A DNA stretch of 64,000 nucleotides from Oscillospiraceae bacterium (GCA_902775565.1 CACYMP010000002.1:124001-188000); one strand, 5' to 3'; shown: positions 42,591 through 51,545, counted from the stretch's first letter. Made by a program: numbers and translations. Notes: generated from the sequence alone by a model not told the origin.

Positions 42591-43718
42591 ATGAAGAAAG
42601 TTTTGGTGTGCAAGGAAACTCTGCCTGCCGAGACCCGAGTCTCCCTTATTCCGGATGACATCAAGAAGCTAACCGGAATGGGATTCGAATTCACGGTCGT
42701 AAGCGGCGCAGGTGCCAAAAGCGGTTTTGACGACGCGGCATACGAGGCTGCAGGCGCAAAGATCGTAAAGAACGAACAGGAAGCTTTGGACGATGCAGAG
42801 ATCGTCGTCAGGATCCTGAAGCCGGAGTCAGCAAAAGGTCTCAAGCCCGATTCACTCCATGTCAGCTTCTTAGATCCCTTCAACGAGAAGACCCTCCTCC
42901 ACGAATTCGCTGACAACAAGATCCAGGCTGTATCTCTTGAGATGATCCCGAGAACGACTCTCGCCCAGAAGATGGACGTTCAGTCTTCCCAGACATCACT
43001 TGCAGGTTATGTCGCAGTCCTCAATGCTGCTGCAAGAATGCCCAAGATCCTCCCGATGATGGTCACCCCCGCAGGCACCATCAACCCGGCAAGAGTCTTC
43101 GTCATCGGCGTAGGCGTTGCAGGCCTTCAGGCTATCGCAACCGCTAAGCGTCTCGGCGCAAGGGTTGACGCTTTCGATACCCGTCCGGTAGTTGAAGAGC
43201 AGGTTAAGTCACTTGGCGCAAACTTCGTTAAGATCGACTTGGGCGAGATGGGCCAGACAGCCCAGGGCTATGCTAAGGAACTCACACCCGAGCAGATCGC
43301 CAAGCAGCAGGAAGCTCAGGCAAAGGTCTGCGAAAAGTCCAATATCGTCATCACTACAGCTAAGGTTTTCGGCCGCAAGGCTCCCGTCCTCATCAAGAAG
43401 GACGTTCTTGACCGCATGCAGCCGGGCACTATAGTCGTCGATATGGCTGTCTCCACAGGCGGCAACGTAGAAGGTTCCGATCCTTCAAAGGAAGTCGTTA
43501 CCGATAACGGCGTAATCATCCTCCCGGGCGACGAGCTTCAGCGCCAGGTACCGTGGGACGCATCCAAGATGCTCTCAGGCAACATCTCCGCATTCCTTAC
43601 ACACTTCTACAACAAGGAGACAAAGGAATTCGAGGTCAATTTAGATGACGAGATCATGAAGGGCTGCCTCCTTACAAAAGACGGCGCCATCATCCACGAA
43701 AGATTCAAGGAGGCTTAA
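42591..43718 (+). CDS. pntAA: NAD(P) transhydrogenase alpha subunit, part 1 (NAD-binding)
   Basis: The NAD(H)-binding domain I of proton-translocating transhydrogenase, 375 residues. It begins 'KKVLVCKETLPAETRVSLIP' and has the Rossmann loop 'VIGVGVAGLQAIATAKRLGA' (about residues 165-185) with Asp in 'VDAFDTRP' for NAD binding. 'MDVQSSQTSLAGYVAV' is also characteristic. It is split from the membrane part, as in Rhodospirillum-type three-subunit enzymes. The GAGGGG ribosome site is strong. It is the first gene of a three-gene operon. Confidence 0.95.
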   Translation: MKKVLVCKETLPAETRVSLIPDDIKKLTGMGFEFTVVSGAGAKSGFDDAAYEAAGAKIVKNEQEALDDAEIVVRILKPESAKGLKPDSLHVSFLDPFNEKTLLHEFADNKIQAVSLEMIPRTTLAQKMDVQSSQTSLAGYVAVLNAAARMPKILPMMVTPAGTINPARVFVIGVGVAGLQAIATAKRLGARVDAFDTRPVVEEQVKSLGANFVKIDLGEMGQTAQGYAKELTPEQIAKQQEAQAKVCEKSNIVITTAKVFGRKAPVLIKKDVLDRMQPGTIVVDMAVSTGGNVEGSDPSKEVVTDNGVIILPGDELQRQVPWDASKMLSGNISAFLTHFYNKETKEFEVNLDDEIMKGCLLTKDGAIIHERFKEA

Positions 43719-43720
43719 TA

Positions 43721-44026
43721 ATGGATTCCAAGACCATAATGCTGCTGATATTCGTTTTCATAATATCCGCATATTTAGGAGTCGAACTGATCTCTAAGGT
43801 CCCTTCGCAGCTCCATACCCCGCTCATGAGCGGTACAAACGCCATCTCCGGCATCACCATCGTAGGTGCCATCGCTGCATGTGCCATCTGCGTTGACAAT
43901 CATATCCTCGGAATGATCTTAGGCGGCATCGCGATCTTCTTCGCAACGATCAACGTTATCGGCGGCTACTTCGTTACCGACAGAATGCTCGCAATGTTCA
44001 AGAAAAAGGAGGGTAAGAAGAAGTAA
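43721..44026 (+). CDS. pntAB: NAD(P) transhydrogenase alpha subunit, part 2 (membrane)
   Basis: A 101-residue membrane subunit with three hydrophobic helices: 'IMLLIFVFIISAYLGVELI', then 'NAISGITIVGAIAACAICV' and 'ILGMILGGIAIFFATINVI'. 'LHTPLMSGTNAISG' between the first two is strongly conserved in PntA. It forms part of the proton channel. The AAGGAGG site lies in the end of pntAA. Its TAA stop shares a base with the pntB ATG (TAATG). Confidence 0.94.
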   Translation: MDSKTIMLLIFVFIISAYLGVELISKVPSQLHTPLMSGTNAISGITIVGAIAACAICVDNHILGMILGGIAIFFATINVIGGYFVTDRMLAMFKKKEGKKK

Positions 44027-45456
44027 TGGATATCCTCGCTATCAAGGACAATTTCATCTGCATCATCCTCTACATGATCTCCGCGGTGTTCTTCATCATG
44101 GGCATCAAGAAGCTCGGTAAGGCTGACACCGCACGTAAAGGTAATCTCATGAGCTCCATCGGTATGGCTGTCGCAGTCGTTTCCGTGCTCATTTCACAGG
44201 ACGTTATCGACGGCGGTATCGTAGGCTACGGCATCATCGCAGCTGCGGTTATCGCAGGTACGGTCGTAGGCTTCATCTGGGCAAAGAAGGTCGAGATGAC
44301 AGGCATGCCCCAGCTCGTTGCTCTCTTTAACGGTTTCGGTGGTCTGTCTTCAATGCTCGTTGCCGTTTCCCAGTACTGCGCTCTCCGCGGCGGTTCCGAC
44401 AGGATCGGCACAGATGCTTTCACATCACTCACACTGGGTCTTACGATCGTCATCGGTGCAGTTGCTTTCACAGGTTCACTCATCGCTTGGGGCAAGCTTG
44501 CAGGCCTCAAGATGTTCAAGAAGAACATCGTTATCCCCGGTAAGAACGTCATTAATGCCGTCATCGCTGCTGTCGCAGTCCTCGGCATCGTTCTTTACAC
44601 GATCGCTCCCGCAGGTGCCCTCGGCCTGGTCGGCATCCTTATCACGGTCATCGCTTCCCTCGTCCTCGGTGTAACGCTCGTTATCACCATCGGCGGCGGC
44701 GACATGCCTGTCATCATCTCGTTCCTCAACGCACTCTCCGGTCTCGCTGCAGCATTCGCAGGCTTCCCTATCGGCAACACGGTACTTATCGTTTCCGGAT
44801 GCCTTGTCGGTGCTTCAGGCGTCATCCTCACACTCATCATGTGCAAAGCTATGAACAAGACTTTCGCTGCTCTCCTTTTCAAGACAGCGAAAAAGAAGGC
44901 CGCAGCAGCTGCAGGCGAGCACAAGGAACCCAAGTCAATGTCCGTCGAGGATGCTTATCTTATCCTTGAGGCTGCCAAGAACGTTGTCATCATCCCCGGT
45001 TACGGAATGGCTGTCGCACAGGCCCAGCACGCCGTTAAGGAGCTCACGGACGTTCTCATGGACAACGGATGCGAAGTCAATTTCGCCATCCACCCCGTTG
45101 CAGGACGTATGCCCGGTCACATGAACGTTCTCCTCGCAGAGGCTAACGTTCCTTACGAGCAGCTCAAGACCTCCGACGAAATGAACCCTCAGATGAGCAA
45201 TGTCGATGTCGCTATCGTCATCGGCGCTAACGACGTTGTTAACCCTGCGGCTATCAACGACGAGTCTTCTCCTCTTTACGGAATGCCTATCGTAAACGCT
45301 TACGAGGCAAGAACAGTATTCGTCCTCAAGAGAGGTCAGGGTACAGGCTTCTCCGGCATCGAGAACCCGCTGTTCACGATGGACAACACGGTAATGATCT
45401 ACGGCGACGCAAAGCAGACCGTATCCCAGCTCGTTGTCGAGTACGAGAACGACTGA
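44026..45456 (+). CDS. pntB: NAD(P) transhydrogenase beta subunit
   Basis: The 476-residue beta subunit. About nine membrane helices (residues 10-275) include 'PQLVALFNGFGGLSSMLVA', part of the conserved channel region. The C-terminal NADP(H)-binding domain III (about 300-476) has 'VIIPGYGMAVAQAQHAV', 'HPVAGRMPGHMNVLLAEA', 'IGANDVVNPAA' and 'VLKRGQGTGFSGIENPLF'. The enzyme links the proton gradient to NADPH supply, for example for fatty-acid synthesis. It is followed by a strong terminator. Confidence 0.96.
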   Translation: MDILAIKDNFICIILYMISAVFFIMGIKKLGKADTARKGNLMSSIGMAVAVVSVLISQDVIDGGIVGYGIIAAAVIAGTVVGFIWAKKVEMTGMPQLVALFNGFGGLSSMLVAVSQYCALRGGSDRIGTDAFTSLTLGLTIVIGAVAFTGSLIAWGKLAGLKMFKKNIVIPGKNVINAVIAAVAVLGIVLYTIAPAGALGLVGILITVIASLVLGVTLVITIGGGDMPVIISFLNALSGLAAAFAGFPIGNTVLIVSGCLVGASGVILTLIMCKAMNKTFAALLFKTAKKKAAAAAGEHKEPKSMSVEDAYLILEAAKNVVIIPGYGMAVAQAQHAVKELTDVLMDNGCEVNFAIHPVAGRMPGHMNVLLAEANVPYEQLKTSDEMNPQMSNVDVAIVIGANDVVNPAAINDESSPLYGMPIVNAYEARTVFVLKRGQGTGFSGIENPLFTMDNTVMIYGDAKQTVSQLVVEYEND

Positions 45457-45477
45457 TAAGCTTCGATCAGCCAAAAC

Positions 45478-45510
45478 AAAAAACTTCCGCCCGATGGACG
45501 GAAGTTTTTT
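45478..45510. terminator. Bidirectional terminator between pntB and the GT2 gene
   Basis: AAAAAACTTCCG (45478-45489) pairs with CGGAAGTTTTTT (45499-45510), a perfect 12-bp stem with a 9-base loop. T-tracts are present in both directions, and the flanking genes are convergent. Confidence 0.92.
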
Positions 45511-45528
45511 ATTGCCTGTTTTTTGATA

Positions 45529-46557
45529 TCAGTTGAATCCGTAGAACTTCTGGAAGACTTTGTACGCTTCCAAAGCGGCAAGTCTGCCTGTCTTTCCCGG
45601 GAGCGTAACGACAGTGCCGAGGATCCCGTACTTAAACCTTATGTAAAGTCTCTTGCTCTTCTTTGAGATATAGTCCAGCAATGCTTTGCGCTTTGCGAGA
45701 GCCTCAGGGCTCCCGTCGAGTATCAGAAGGACGGCGGACACGGTCGTGATTATCTCAAGATAGTTGTACATGTACTGTCCGCAGTTCTTGTTTTCCCTGA
45801 AATGCTTTCTGTTCTCGATATAGTAGTCGATCATCAGATAATTGACCTTGAGCTGCTGGTCAACGCGTTTTATCATTACCGCTTCATTTACTGACTGGTC
45901 CTCGCGTCCGATGAAATAATAGTAGAGATTGACGTTCATGTAATACATGCGCTCTACTTTCAGGAGCGGCTCGAAAACGTAGATGTTGTCAACGTAGAAA
46001 GTATGCTCGGGAAGCCTTAATCCGCAGTCCCTGAGAAGCTGTGTCCTGAAGATGACCGAATGCATCAGGAGATAATCGCCCTTGCCGAAGTTTGCGAGTT
46101 CCCATGAGAATACGAATTTCTCGGGAAGCTCGTCCTCATAGCTCATTACTTTCTTTTTGCAGTCGGGTACGCCCAGTTTGTCATAAACGAAATTCGTAAC
46201 GAGCATGTCCAGAGGCTTTTCTTCCTTGGAGTAGAACTTCAAGGTGTCCATGACTTCCTTTAAGACTTCGGGATCAAGCCTGTCATCGCTGTCCAGGACC
46301 TTGAAATAAAGGCCTGTTGCATTGTCTATTCCCGTATTGACGGCTGATCCGTGACCACCGTTTTCCTTATGGATCGCACGGACGATCTCGGGATACTTTT
46401 CCGCGTATTTGTCTGCGATAAGTGCAGTGTCATCAGTCGAACCGTCATCGACTATGATTATCTCCAGATCATTACCGATCTCGAGCAGAGATTCGACAGC
46501 GTTGCCCATGTAATCCTGTGAATTATAGCAGGGTATAGCGACACTTAAGATCTTCAT
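45529..46557 (-). CDS. Glycosyltransferase family 2
   Basis: A 342-residue GT-A-fold glycosyltransferase. It opens 'KILSVAIPCYNSQDYMGNAV' and has 'IIVDDGSTDDT' (about residues 34-44) for nucleotide binding and the metal-binding DxD in 'KVLDSDDRLD' (about 89). The C-terminal part is helical and lacks membrane segments. It is probably involved in surface polysaccharide or teichoic-acid synthesis. I choose ATG 46557, where the typical GT2 sequence begins; the frame continues upstream through non-conserved sequence. A TATAAT box lies near 46598 on the minus strand. Confidence 0.88.
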   Translation of the reverse strand: MKILSVAIPCYNSQDYMGNAVESLLEIGNDLEIIIVDDGSTDDTALIADKYAEKYPEIVRAIHKENGGHGSAVNTGIDNATGLYFKVLDSDDRLDPEVLKEVMDTLKFYSKEEKPLDMLVTNFVYDKLGVPDCKKKVMSYEDELPEKFVFSWELANFGKGDYLLMHSVIFRTQLLRDCGLRLPEHTFYVDNIYVFEPLLKVERMYYMNVNLYYYFIGREDQSVNEAVMIKRVDQQLKVNYLMIDYYIENRKHFRENKNCGQYMYNYLEIITTVSAVLLILDGSPEALAKRKALLDYISKKSKRLYIRFKYGILGTVVTLPGKTGRLAALEAYKVFQKFYGFN

Positions 46558-46630
46558 TGTAATGATTAACCCGTTCCCACCTAGTGATTTCCTTTTGATA
46601 TTATATCCCAAGCTAATAAAAATAAAAGGC

Positions 46631-46660
46631 AAAAAAGGGGCATAAATGATATGCCCCTTT
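46631..46660 (-). terminator. Terminator of the serpin gene
   Basis: On the minus strand AAAGGGGCAT (46660-46651) pairs with ATGCCCCTTT (46643-46634), followed by more T residues (46633-46631). The loop is 7 bases. Confidence 0.85.
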
Positions 46661-46684
46661 CCCTTTATTATTTTGCAACAAATA

Positions 46685-47977
46685 TCAGCCGGCGTTGTTC
46701 ACGGTCCCGATAAATACGGGATTCATGGATACAGTGTCAACGATCGCATATGCGTAAGGCCTGTCGCAGATGACCTCTTTGAATTCTTTTGCGGGCATAG
46801 CGCCTTTAACATCAAGTGTGATTCCGGTTGCTGCCGCTGCCTTTGTACCCTTGCGGTCAACCTCGATGTGGGATTTGTGGATGACCTTCGAGACATAGAG
46901 TCTTCCCCCGGCCGGTTCCGCGATACCGGTAAGATCTGCTGCTGCATCGCTGAACGCGTCCTTAATTCCGAGCTGCATCAGGATCTCATTTAACCCGACC
47001 TGGTAATCGGACTTGAATTCGGGCATGAGCGCCCTTACGTCACTTTTCTCGCGGCTTGCCAGGAATGCCTTGTAGTCCTCGTAAGTGAAGTCCTTTATAA
47101 ACGAGTTTGCATCGGCCTTTTCGTCTTTGGGAAGGATTACTACAAAAGCATACTCCGAACCCTGATAGAGCTTAAGAAAGCCGGTCGCCTTCTCAGTCTC
47201 AAAGTATTCCTGCTCGGTGCTCGAAAGCATTGAGGCCTCCTTTTCGCCCTCAGTGCCTCTGAAGATCCGATTGGTTATCTGCTTGTCGGTATACGCCTTT
47301 TCCCACTCCGCTTCGAAACGGATGGCATTGACCAGGACCATAACTGTATTCGGATCGAGCGGTGAATCAAAGAGTGACGGGATCATGTGATCAGTCTTAT
47401 CGTCCACCCACTTGTTTATGATCTCGTGCGTTTGGCCGTTAAAGACCGTTGAACTGAACTCCGCATCAAAAGTCTTCCTGATGTATTCTTTATATTCGGC
47501 ATTTATCTTGCCGTCGAGCCTTTTGCTGTCGCTCCAGATGGCGTTCGCACATGCAAGCTTTACCTTCTGCGAAGCGTTGAATCTCTTCATGAGTTCAGAC
47601 GCAAACGCCTGCTGCTCCAAAGGATCGGTGTCCTTTGCGAAAAGCTCGTTGATCTGCCTTAACGTCTCACCCTTCGCGCCTGCGGCGACCATGTCCAGTG
47701 CCATCATTATCGAAGCGGGCGAGATCATGATGTTGGCATTCTTTTCGGCATTTTCGGAGATCTTCTTCATCAGCTCGAAGGTGTATCTGCCATACTCTTC
47801 GTTCATCTTCGCTTCGTCTATCTTCTGTGCGGGAACGTCACCTAATTTGAGCTCGGTCTTTAATTTCGGATCGTTTTTCAATGGCTCAGTCTGTAAAGGA
47901 ACGTTATGCGCGCATCCCGTAAACATCAGCATTGCAGCAAGTCCGGCTGCCATTACTTTTTCTCTTAATCTTTTCAT
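46685..47977 (-). CDS. Serpin lipoprotein (serine protease inhibitor)
   Basis: A 430-residue serpin exported as a lipoprotein; the lipobox is 'LMFTGC' near residue 22. Typical serpin blocks are present: 'NIMISPASIMMALDMVAAGAKGET' (about residues 83-106), 'VLVNAIRFEAEWEKAY' and the C-terminal 'DRPYAYAIVD'. The hinge 'KGTKAAAATG' fits inhibitory serpins. Counting from the hinge Gly as P15 places Lys at P1 and Gly at P1', which predicts trypsin-like target proteases. GGAGG precedes the ATG. The promoter at 48011 matches the ECF sigma gene's own promoter. Confidence 0.93.
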   Translation of the reverse strand: MKRLREKVMAAGLAAMLMFTGCAHNVPLQTEPLKNDPKLKTELKLGDVPAQKIDEAKMNEEYGRYTFELMKKISENAEKNANIMISPASIMMALDMVAAGAKGETLRQINELFAKDTDPLEQQAFASELMKRFNASQKVKLACANAIWSDSKRLDGKINAEYKEYIRKTFDAEFSSTVFNGQTHEIINKWVDDKTDHMIPSLFDSPLDPNTVMVLVNAIRFEAEWEKAYTDKQITNRIFRGTEGEKEASMLSSTEQEYFETEKATGFLKLYQGSEYAFVVILPKDEKADANSFIKDFTYEDYKAFLASREKSDVRALMPEFKSDYQVGLNEILMQLGIKDAFSDAAADLTGIAEPAGGRLYVSKVIHKSHIEVDRKGTKAAAATGITLDVKGAMPAKEFKEVICDRPYAYAIVDTVSMNPVFIGTVNNAG

Positions 47978-48010
47978 CTTTCATTTCCTCCGGATCATAT
48001 CCTCATACCA

Positions 48011-48042
48011 TATATACAGATGCACCCGTCAAAATGTTGCAA
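48011..48042 (-). promoter_or_regulatory. ECF-type promoter of the serpin gene
   Basis: On the minus strand GCAACATTTT (48040-48031), a 10-base spacer and TCTGTATATA (48020-48011). Same sequence and spacing as at 26905 and 50654. The ATG is 34 bases after the -10 box. Confidence 0.72.
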
Positions 48043-48045
48043 TAA

Positions 48046-48071
48046 AAAGCGGAGGTTATCTCCTCCGCTTT
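48046..48071 (-). terminator. Terminator of the zinc-ribbon membrane protein gene
   Basis: AAAGCGGAGG (48046-48055) pairs with CCTCCGCTTT (48062-48071) around a 6-base loop. On the minus strand it is followed by TTATTGC-type T-rich sequence. It abuts the serpin promoter. Confidence 0.85.
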
Positions 48072-48097
48072 AAAGTCTTTGGTTATTCCGTTACTTA

Positions 48098-48943
48098 TCA
48101 ATAGATCAGTCCGATGTAGTGAGATACAAACTGGAGTGCAACATATGCGATGGCAAAGATGAAGCCCTTCTTGTTGCCGTCGAGCTTGGTCTCGCGTGTG
48201 ATTCCCTCATACAGAAGGATGAAGGAATAAATGGTTGCAGCTGATGAAAGGATCGTCGTGATAGGCAGATACCTCATCGTTGTGTAGAACCATCTGAATG
48301 CTACGGTGAAGCTGTTGAAGTAAGAAACGAGCAATACTCTGACGAGCTGTGAAGGGAAGATAGCCATGCAGCAGATCGCAAGGAGTCTTGAGAATGACCA
48401 CTTCTCCTTGATAATGAGTCCGACAAGAAGCATTACTGCAGCAAATCCGAATGTCAGGAGCGCGTAGTCGCAGAAAGAACCGAAGAAGGATCTTAACAGT
48501 CTTACGACAACATCTCCGACCTTTCTGGGCCATGAGTGGCTGATCGATGTCGTAACAATGGATGTTACGAAATTGAGGATCGTAAGAACACCGACAACGA
48601 TAGCTGAAAGGATGATGCTGTTTGCGATGTGATCGTACTTCTTAGCCTCATCGGAAGCACCTGTAACGGGCTTGATAGCAGCTGTGATCAGCGACTTGAA
48701 GAACTGTCCGAACGGAAGGATCGGAGACTTCTTCGCAGGTGCTGCGGGAGCTACGGGAGCCTGAGGTGCTGCATACTGGGGCTGTGCCTGGGGTGCAGGC
48801 TGAGGAGCAGCCGGGGCTGCTGCGGGAGCAGGTGCCGGAGCGGGTGCGGGAGCAGGTGCTGCGGCTGCCGTCAGCGGATTTCCGCAACCGGCGCAGAAGG
48901 TTGAACCTTCAGGATTTTCTTTACCACAAATGGGACAAAACAT
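48098..48943 (-). CDS. Zinc-ribbon protein with YIP1-like membrane domain
   Basis: A 281-residue protein. An N-terminal zinc ribbon 'FCPICGKENPEGSTFCAGCG' (four Cys, residues 2-21) is followed by a Pro/Ala repeat linker (about 28-75) built from near-identical codons, and then a membrane domain with about five helices (about 110-281) like YIP1/DUF1282 proteins. I start it at ATG 48943, where the zinc ribbon begins; the frame upstream is not conserved. Such proteins are common in Clostridia and their role is unknown; trafficking or membrane-stress roles have been suggested for related folds. Confidence 0.78.
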   Translation of the reverse strand: MFCPICGKENPEGSTFCAGCGNPLTAAAAPAPAPAPAPAPAAAPAAPQPAPQAQPQYAAPQAPVAPAAPAKKSPILPFGQFFKSLITAAIKPVTGASDEAKKYDHIANSIILSAIVVGVLTILNFVTSIVTTSISHSWPRKVGDVVVRLLRSFFGSFCDYALLTFGFAAVMLLVGLIIKEKWSFSRLLAICCMAIFPSQLVRVLLVSYFNSFTVAFRWFYTTMRYLPITTILSSAATIYSFILLYEGITRETKLDGNKKGFIFAIAYVALQFVSHYIGLIY

Positions 48944-49036
48944 ACTCTTTATCTGCCTTTCTCCGGGAGCTCGCTCGCACCCGATTGTATTAAGCAGATT
49001 ATACACTATAACATGTCAGAATTTGCTATATAAATA

Positions 49037-49978
49037 TCAGATGTTTTCCATTATGGAAATGAAAACGTTAACATCCTTTTTCTCGCCAAAGGCCATCATA
49101 TAAGCAGTTCCGTTCTTCGTCCATGTGACTGCATCGAAAGGTCCCGCCGGACCAACCTGCACGTCAGCTCCTGCAGATGTGTCGATCGCGCAGTACTTAA
49201 GGCCGTTTCCGGTCTGGAGCTGTGCGGGAATGCCCTTAAATTCCGGATATACCTTTTTCGCGATATCGGTTCCTTCTTCTGCCAGATACAAGGTCATCTT
49301 CTCACCATTTTCACCGGTAAAGACAAGCACCTTGACGGACTCTTCCCCGGTCACGCCGGTCTCGGTTGTCTTTATCTTGAACGGAACAAGGTTCCTGATG
49401 TTCTTCGAAATCTTGTAATGACCTGCAAAATAGTTTTTGTCTTTGTTTTCGTCGAGCGCCTCTTCAGATTCAACCGGATCAGTTTCAGCTCCGGCCTCGG
49501 TGTCTTCCTGCTTTGCGCCGGCTGTGACTCCCTTCTTGGTTGCCGTCAGGCTGTCCCTGTCATTTCCCACAGCTGACTTTATACCTTGGTTCACGCTGGT
49601 AGCTTCAGCCGCAGTCGTTTCTGCTGCTGCATTAACAGCATGATCCATGGACAAGTTCTTCGTGGTTGCAGCTTTGTTGGAACTGGTCCTGATGGCAACA
49701 TACAAAACTCCGCTGACAAGGATAGCAGCAGCCGCGATCGAAAGGATCTGAATTGCGGACAGCTTTGCCTTGCGGCGTATGGGTGTCGTCTCCGCCGCCT
49801 TAACGCCGTGGGCCTTATTGTATTCGTCAGCACGCTTTAGAACATCTTCATAAGATATATGCTGTTCACTGACGGAAGCAGTCTGCTCATCCAGAGCCTT
49901 GGAGACAGCATCCATAACACGGCGGTGTGTATCGCCGTCAACTCTGATGTGACTCATAAAGTCGTTATACTTACTCAA
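49037..49978 (-). CDS. Probable anti-sigma factor, single-pass membrane protein
   Basis: A 313-residue protein. The N-terminal 70 residues are cytoplasmic ('DTHRRVMDAVSKALDEQ'), one membrane helix lies at about 73-95 ('ILSIAAAAILVSGVLYVAI'), then a Thr/Ala/Glu-rich linker and an extracytoplasmic beta-rich C-terminal domain (about 200-313). The first frame start is TTG at 49978, supported by GGAGG 9 bases upstream; the later ATG at 49957 has no such site. It overlaps the sigma gene by 8 bases. Position and topology indicate an anti-sigma factor that senses the envelope. Confidence 0.78.
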   Translation of the reverse strand: MSKYNDFMSHIRVDGDTHRRVMDAVSKALDEQTASVSEQHISYEDVLKRADEYNKAHGVKAAETTPIRRKAKLSAIQILSIAAAAILVSGVLYVAIRTSSNKAATTKNLSMDHAVNAAAETTAAEATSVNQGIKSAVGNDRDSLTATKKGVTAGAKQEDTEAGAETDPVESEEALDENKDKNYFAGHYKISKNIRNLVPFKIKTTETGVTGEESVKVLVFTGENGEKMTLYLAEEGTDIAKKVYPEFKGIPAQLQTGNGLKYCAIDTSAGADVQVGPAGPFDAVTWTKNGTAYMMAFGEKKDVNVFISIMENI

Positions 49979-50624
49979 AGTCGTCTGCCTCCTTCAATAT
50001 AGATTTGAGCTTGTCCCTTCCGCGCTTAAGGTCGGAACGGACTGTAGCCTCCGGGCGTCCGGTGATCTCTGCGATCTCGGCGGTCTTGTATCCTTCCTGA
50101 TAGAACAGGTGGATAGCTTCACGCTGGTTTACCGGCAGCTGCTCGACTGCTTTCCATACTGCAGACAGGTCATCGCTCACATCCCTGTCTTCTTCTGCGG
50201 CTCCGGCAAGCTCTTCGTTGAGCTCGGCAGTGTCGCGTACGCGGTTGTATTCGATCCTGTTTTTCGCCAGGTTCGCCGCTACCGTCATGAGCCACGCTTT
50301 GCGGTGCTTCTCGTTCTCGAAGGCCGGCATCTGCGTGACCAGTTTGATCATTGTCTCCTGAAGGATGTCTTCAGCATCCTCCCTGTTGTGCAGATATGAG
50401 AATGCAAGCCTCAGGATCGAATCTCCCAAAGTGCTGAGCACCTCTTCCGCAACAGCTTCTATCTCTTCACGTGAACACTTTTTTCCGGCTGTATATCCGC
50501 CAACATCTTCCGGCAGTTCTTCTCCCTTATCGGGACTGCCGTCAGAGCTTTCGATACCTGCTATCCGTGCGAACGCGGATAAAAGTGTCCAAAGCGGATT
50601 TCTTAACGATAAGCCGAACGTCAT
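49971..50624 (-). CDS. ECF-subfamily RNA polymerase sigma factor
   Basis: A 217-residue sigma-70 family protein. Region 2 is at about residues 65-130 ('LRLAFSYLHNREDAEDILQET' and 'RKAWLMTVAANLAKNR') and region 4 at about 155-212 ('LPVNQREAIHLFYQEGYKTAEIA' and 'TVRSDLKRGRDKL'). An unusual N-terminal extension of about 55 residues precedes region 2. The upstream promoter matches two other promoters in the window, so autoregulation is likely. It is cotranscribed with the anti-sigma gene. Confidence 0.92.
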   Translation of the reverse strand: MTFGLSLRNPLWTLLSAFARIAGIESSDGSPDKGEELPEDVGGYTAGKKCSREEIEAVAEEVLSTLGDSILRLAFSYLHNREDAEDILQETMIKLVTQMPAFENEKHRKAWLMTVAANLAKNRIEYNRVRDTAELNEELAGAAEEDRDVSDDLSAVWKAVEQLPVNQREAIHLFYQEGYKTAEIAEITGRPEATVRSDLKRGRDKLKSILKEADDFE

Positions 50625-50653
50625 AACAACTCCGTTTTCTTCCGCTTCTGCCC

Positions 50654-50685
50654 TTAATACAGATGAGCGGACTATAATGTTGCAC
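50654..50685 (-). promoter_or_regulatory. ECF-type promoter of the sigma/anti-sigma operon
   Basis: On the minus strand GTGCAACATTAT (50685-50674), a 10-base spacer and TCTGTATTAA (50663-50654). It matches the serpin and DUF4349 promoters, as expected for autoregulation by the encoded ECF sigma factor. Confidence 0.72.
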
Positions 50686-50781
50686 CTAAAATTATAACTG
50701 TGAAGATAATTATATCAATATTATTTAAACCTTGCGCAAATCTGCCATTTCCGCGCATGTGATGTTAGAATGATTCCTATC

Positions 50782-51432
50782 ATGAAAAAGATATTTACTA
50801 TTACAATAGCTTTGGCATTGGCACTGTCTTTTGCGTCATGCAAAAAAGCCGCGCCGGAAGAGAGCAAGATCATCAGCGGTCCCGTGAAAGTGAGCGTTAA
50901 TGAGACAGGCGCTTCTGCGGCAGGCAAACAGTCCGGCAGAATTAAGATCGATCATTCGTTCGACGGGGATTTTCTCATTTTTACGGTCAGCTGCGACTTT
51001 ACCCTTGAATCCGATGCCTGGGTCGGTATCTGCTCCAAAGGCGATTATCTTTATGAAGACGATGCCGACGATGCCGAATTTTCATATTCATATTATGAAG
51101 ACAGAGAGTCCGAAGATGACCCTTATGTTTTCAAGATCGCCATTAACGATATGGACGATGCCGAATACACTGTTGTTCTCTGCGATACGGACAACAACGG
51201 GTATGTGATAGCTTCATGGAACGTCACTTTGTCCGGAGGAAAGGCCGCGGTAGATTACTCGAAATTCAAGATCAACGAGAAGCCTAAAGTCACCAAACCT
51301 GCAGAAGAACCCGCATACGAGGCCGGCGGTAACGAGGATTACGGTGAAGACGATTTCGATTATCCGGATGACACTGGCGAAGAATACGACGGAGACGATG
51401 AAGAACCCGATGACGGGGCGGATGACGCGTAA
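50782..51432 (+). CDS. Small acidic lipoprotein of unknown function
   Basis: A 216-residue lipoprotein: 'MKKIFTITIALALALSFASC' is the signal peptide with its lipobox Cys. A beta-rich domain (about residues 45-150) is followed by a very acidic tail ending in many Asp/Glu residues. No family is recognised. An extended -10 box (TGTTAGAAT at 50763-50771) leaves a leader of about 4 bases, and there is no ribosome site, so translation may be leaderless. An in-frame ATG at 50770 overlaps the promoter and is unlikely to be used. Confidence 0.7.
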   Translation: MKKIFTITIALALALSFASCKKAAPEESKIISGPVKVSVNETGASAAGKQSGRIKIDHSFDGDFLIFTVSCDFTLESDAWVGICSKGDYLYEDDADDAEFSYSYYEDRESEDDPYVFKIAINDMDDAEYTVVLCDTDNNGYVIASWNVTLSGGKAAVDYSKFKINEKPKVTKPAEEPAYEAGGNEDYGEDDFDYPDDTGEEYDGDDEEPDDGADDA

Positions 51433-51545
51433 CAATAAGCACTTTGCGGCAACTCAGCAATTTTTGTGTTAAAAATCCGTGGTTTGTCCCAGAAATTTAA
51501 CCTTAATTTAATACATTATTGTCTTTTTCCCTTTATAGTATTTTT

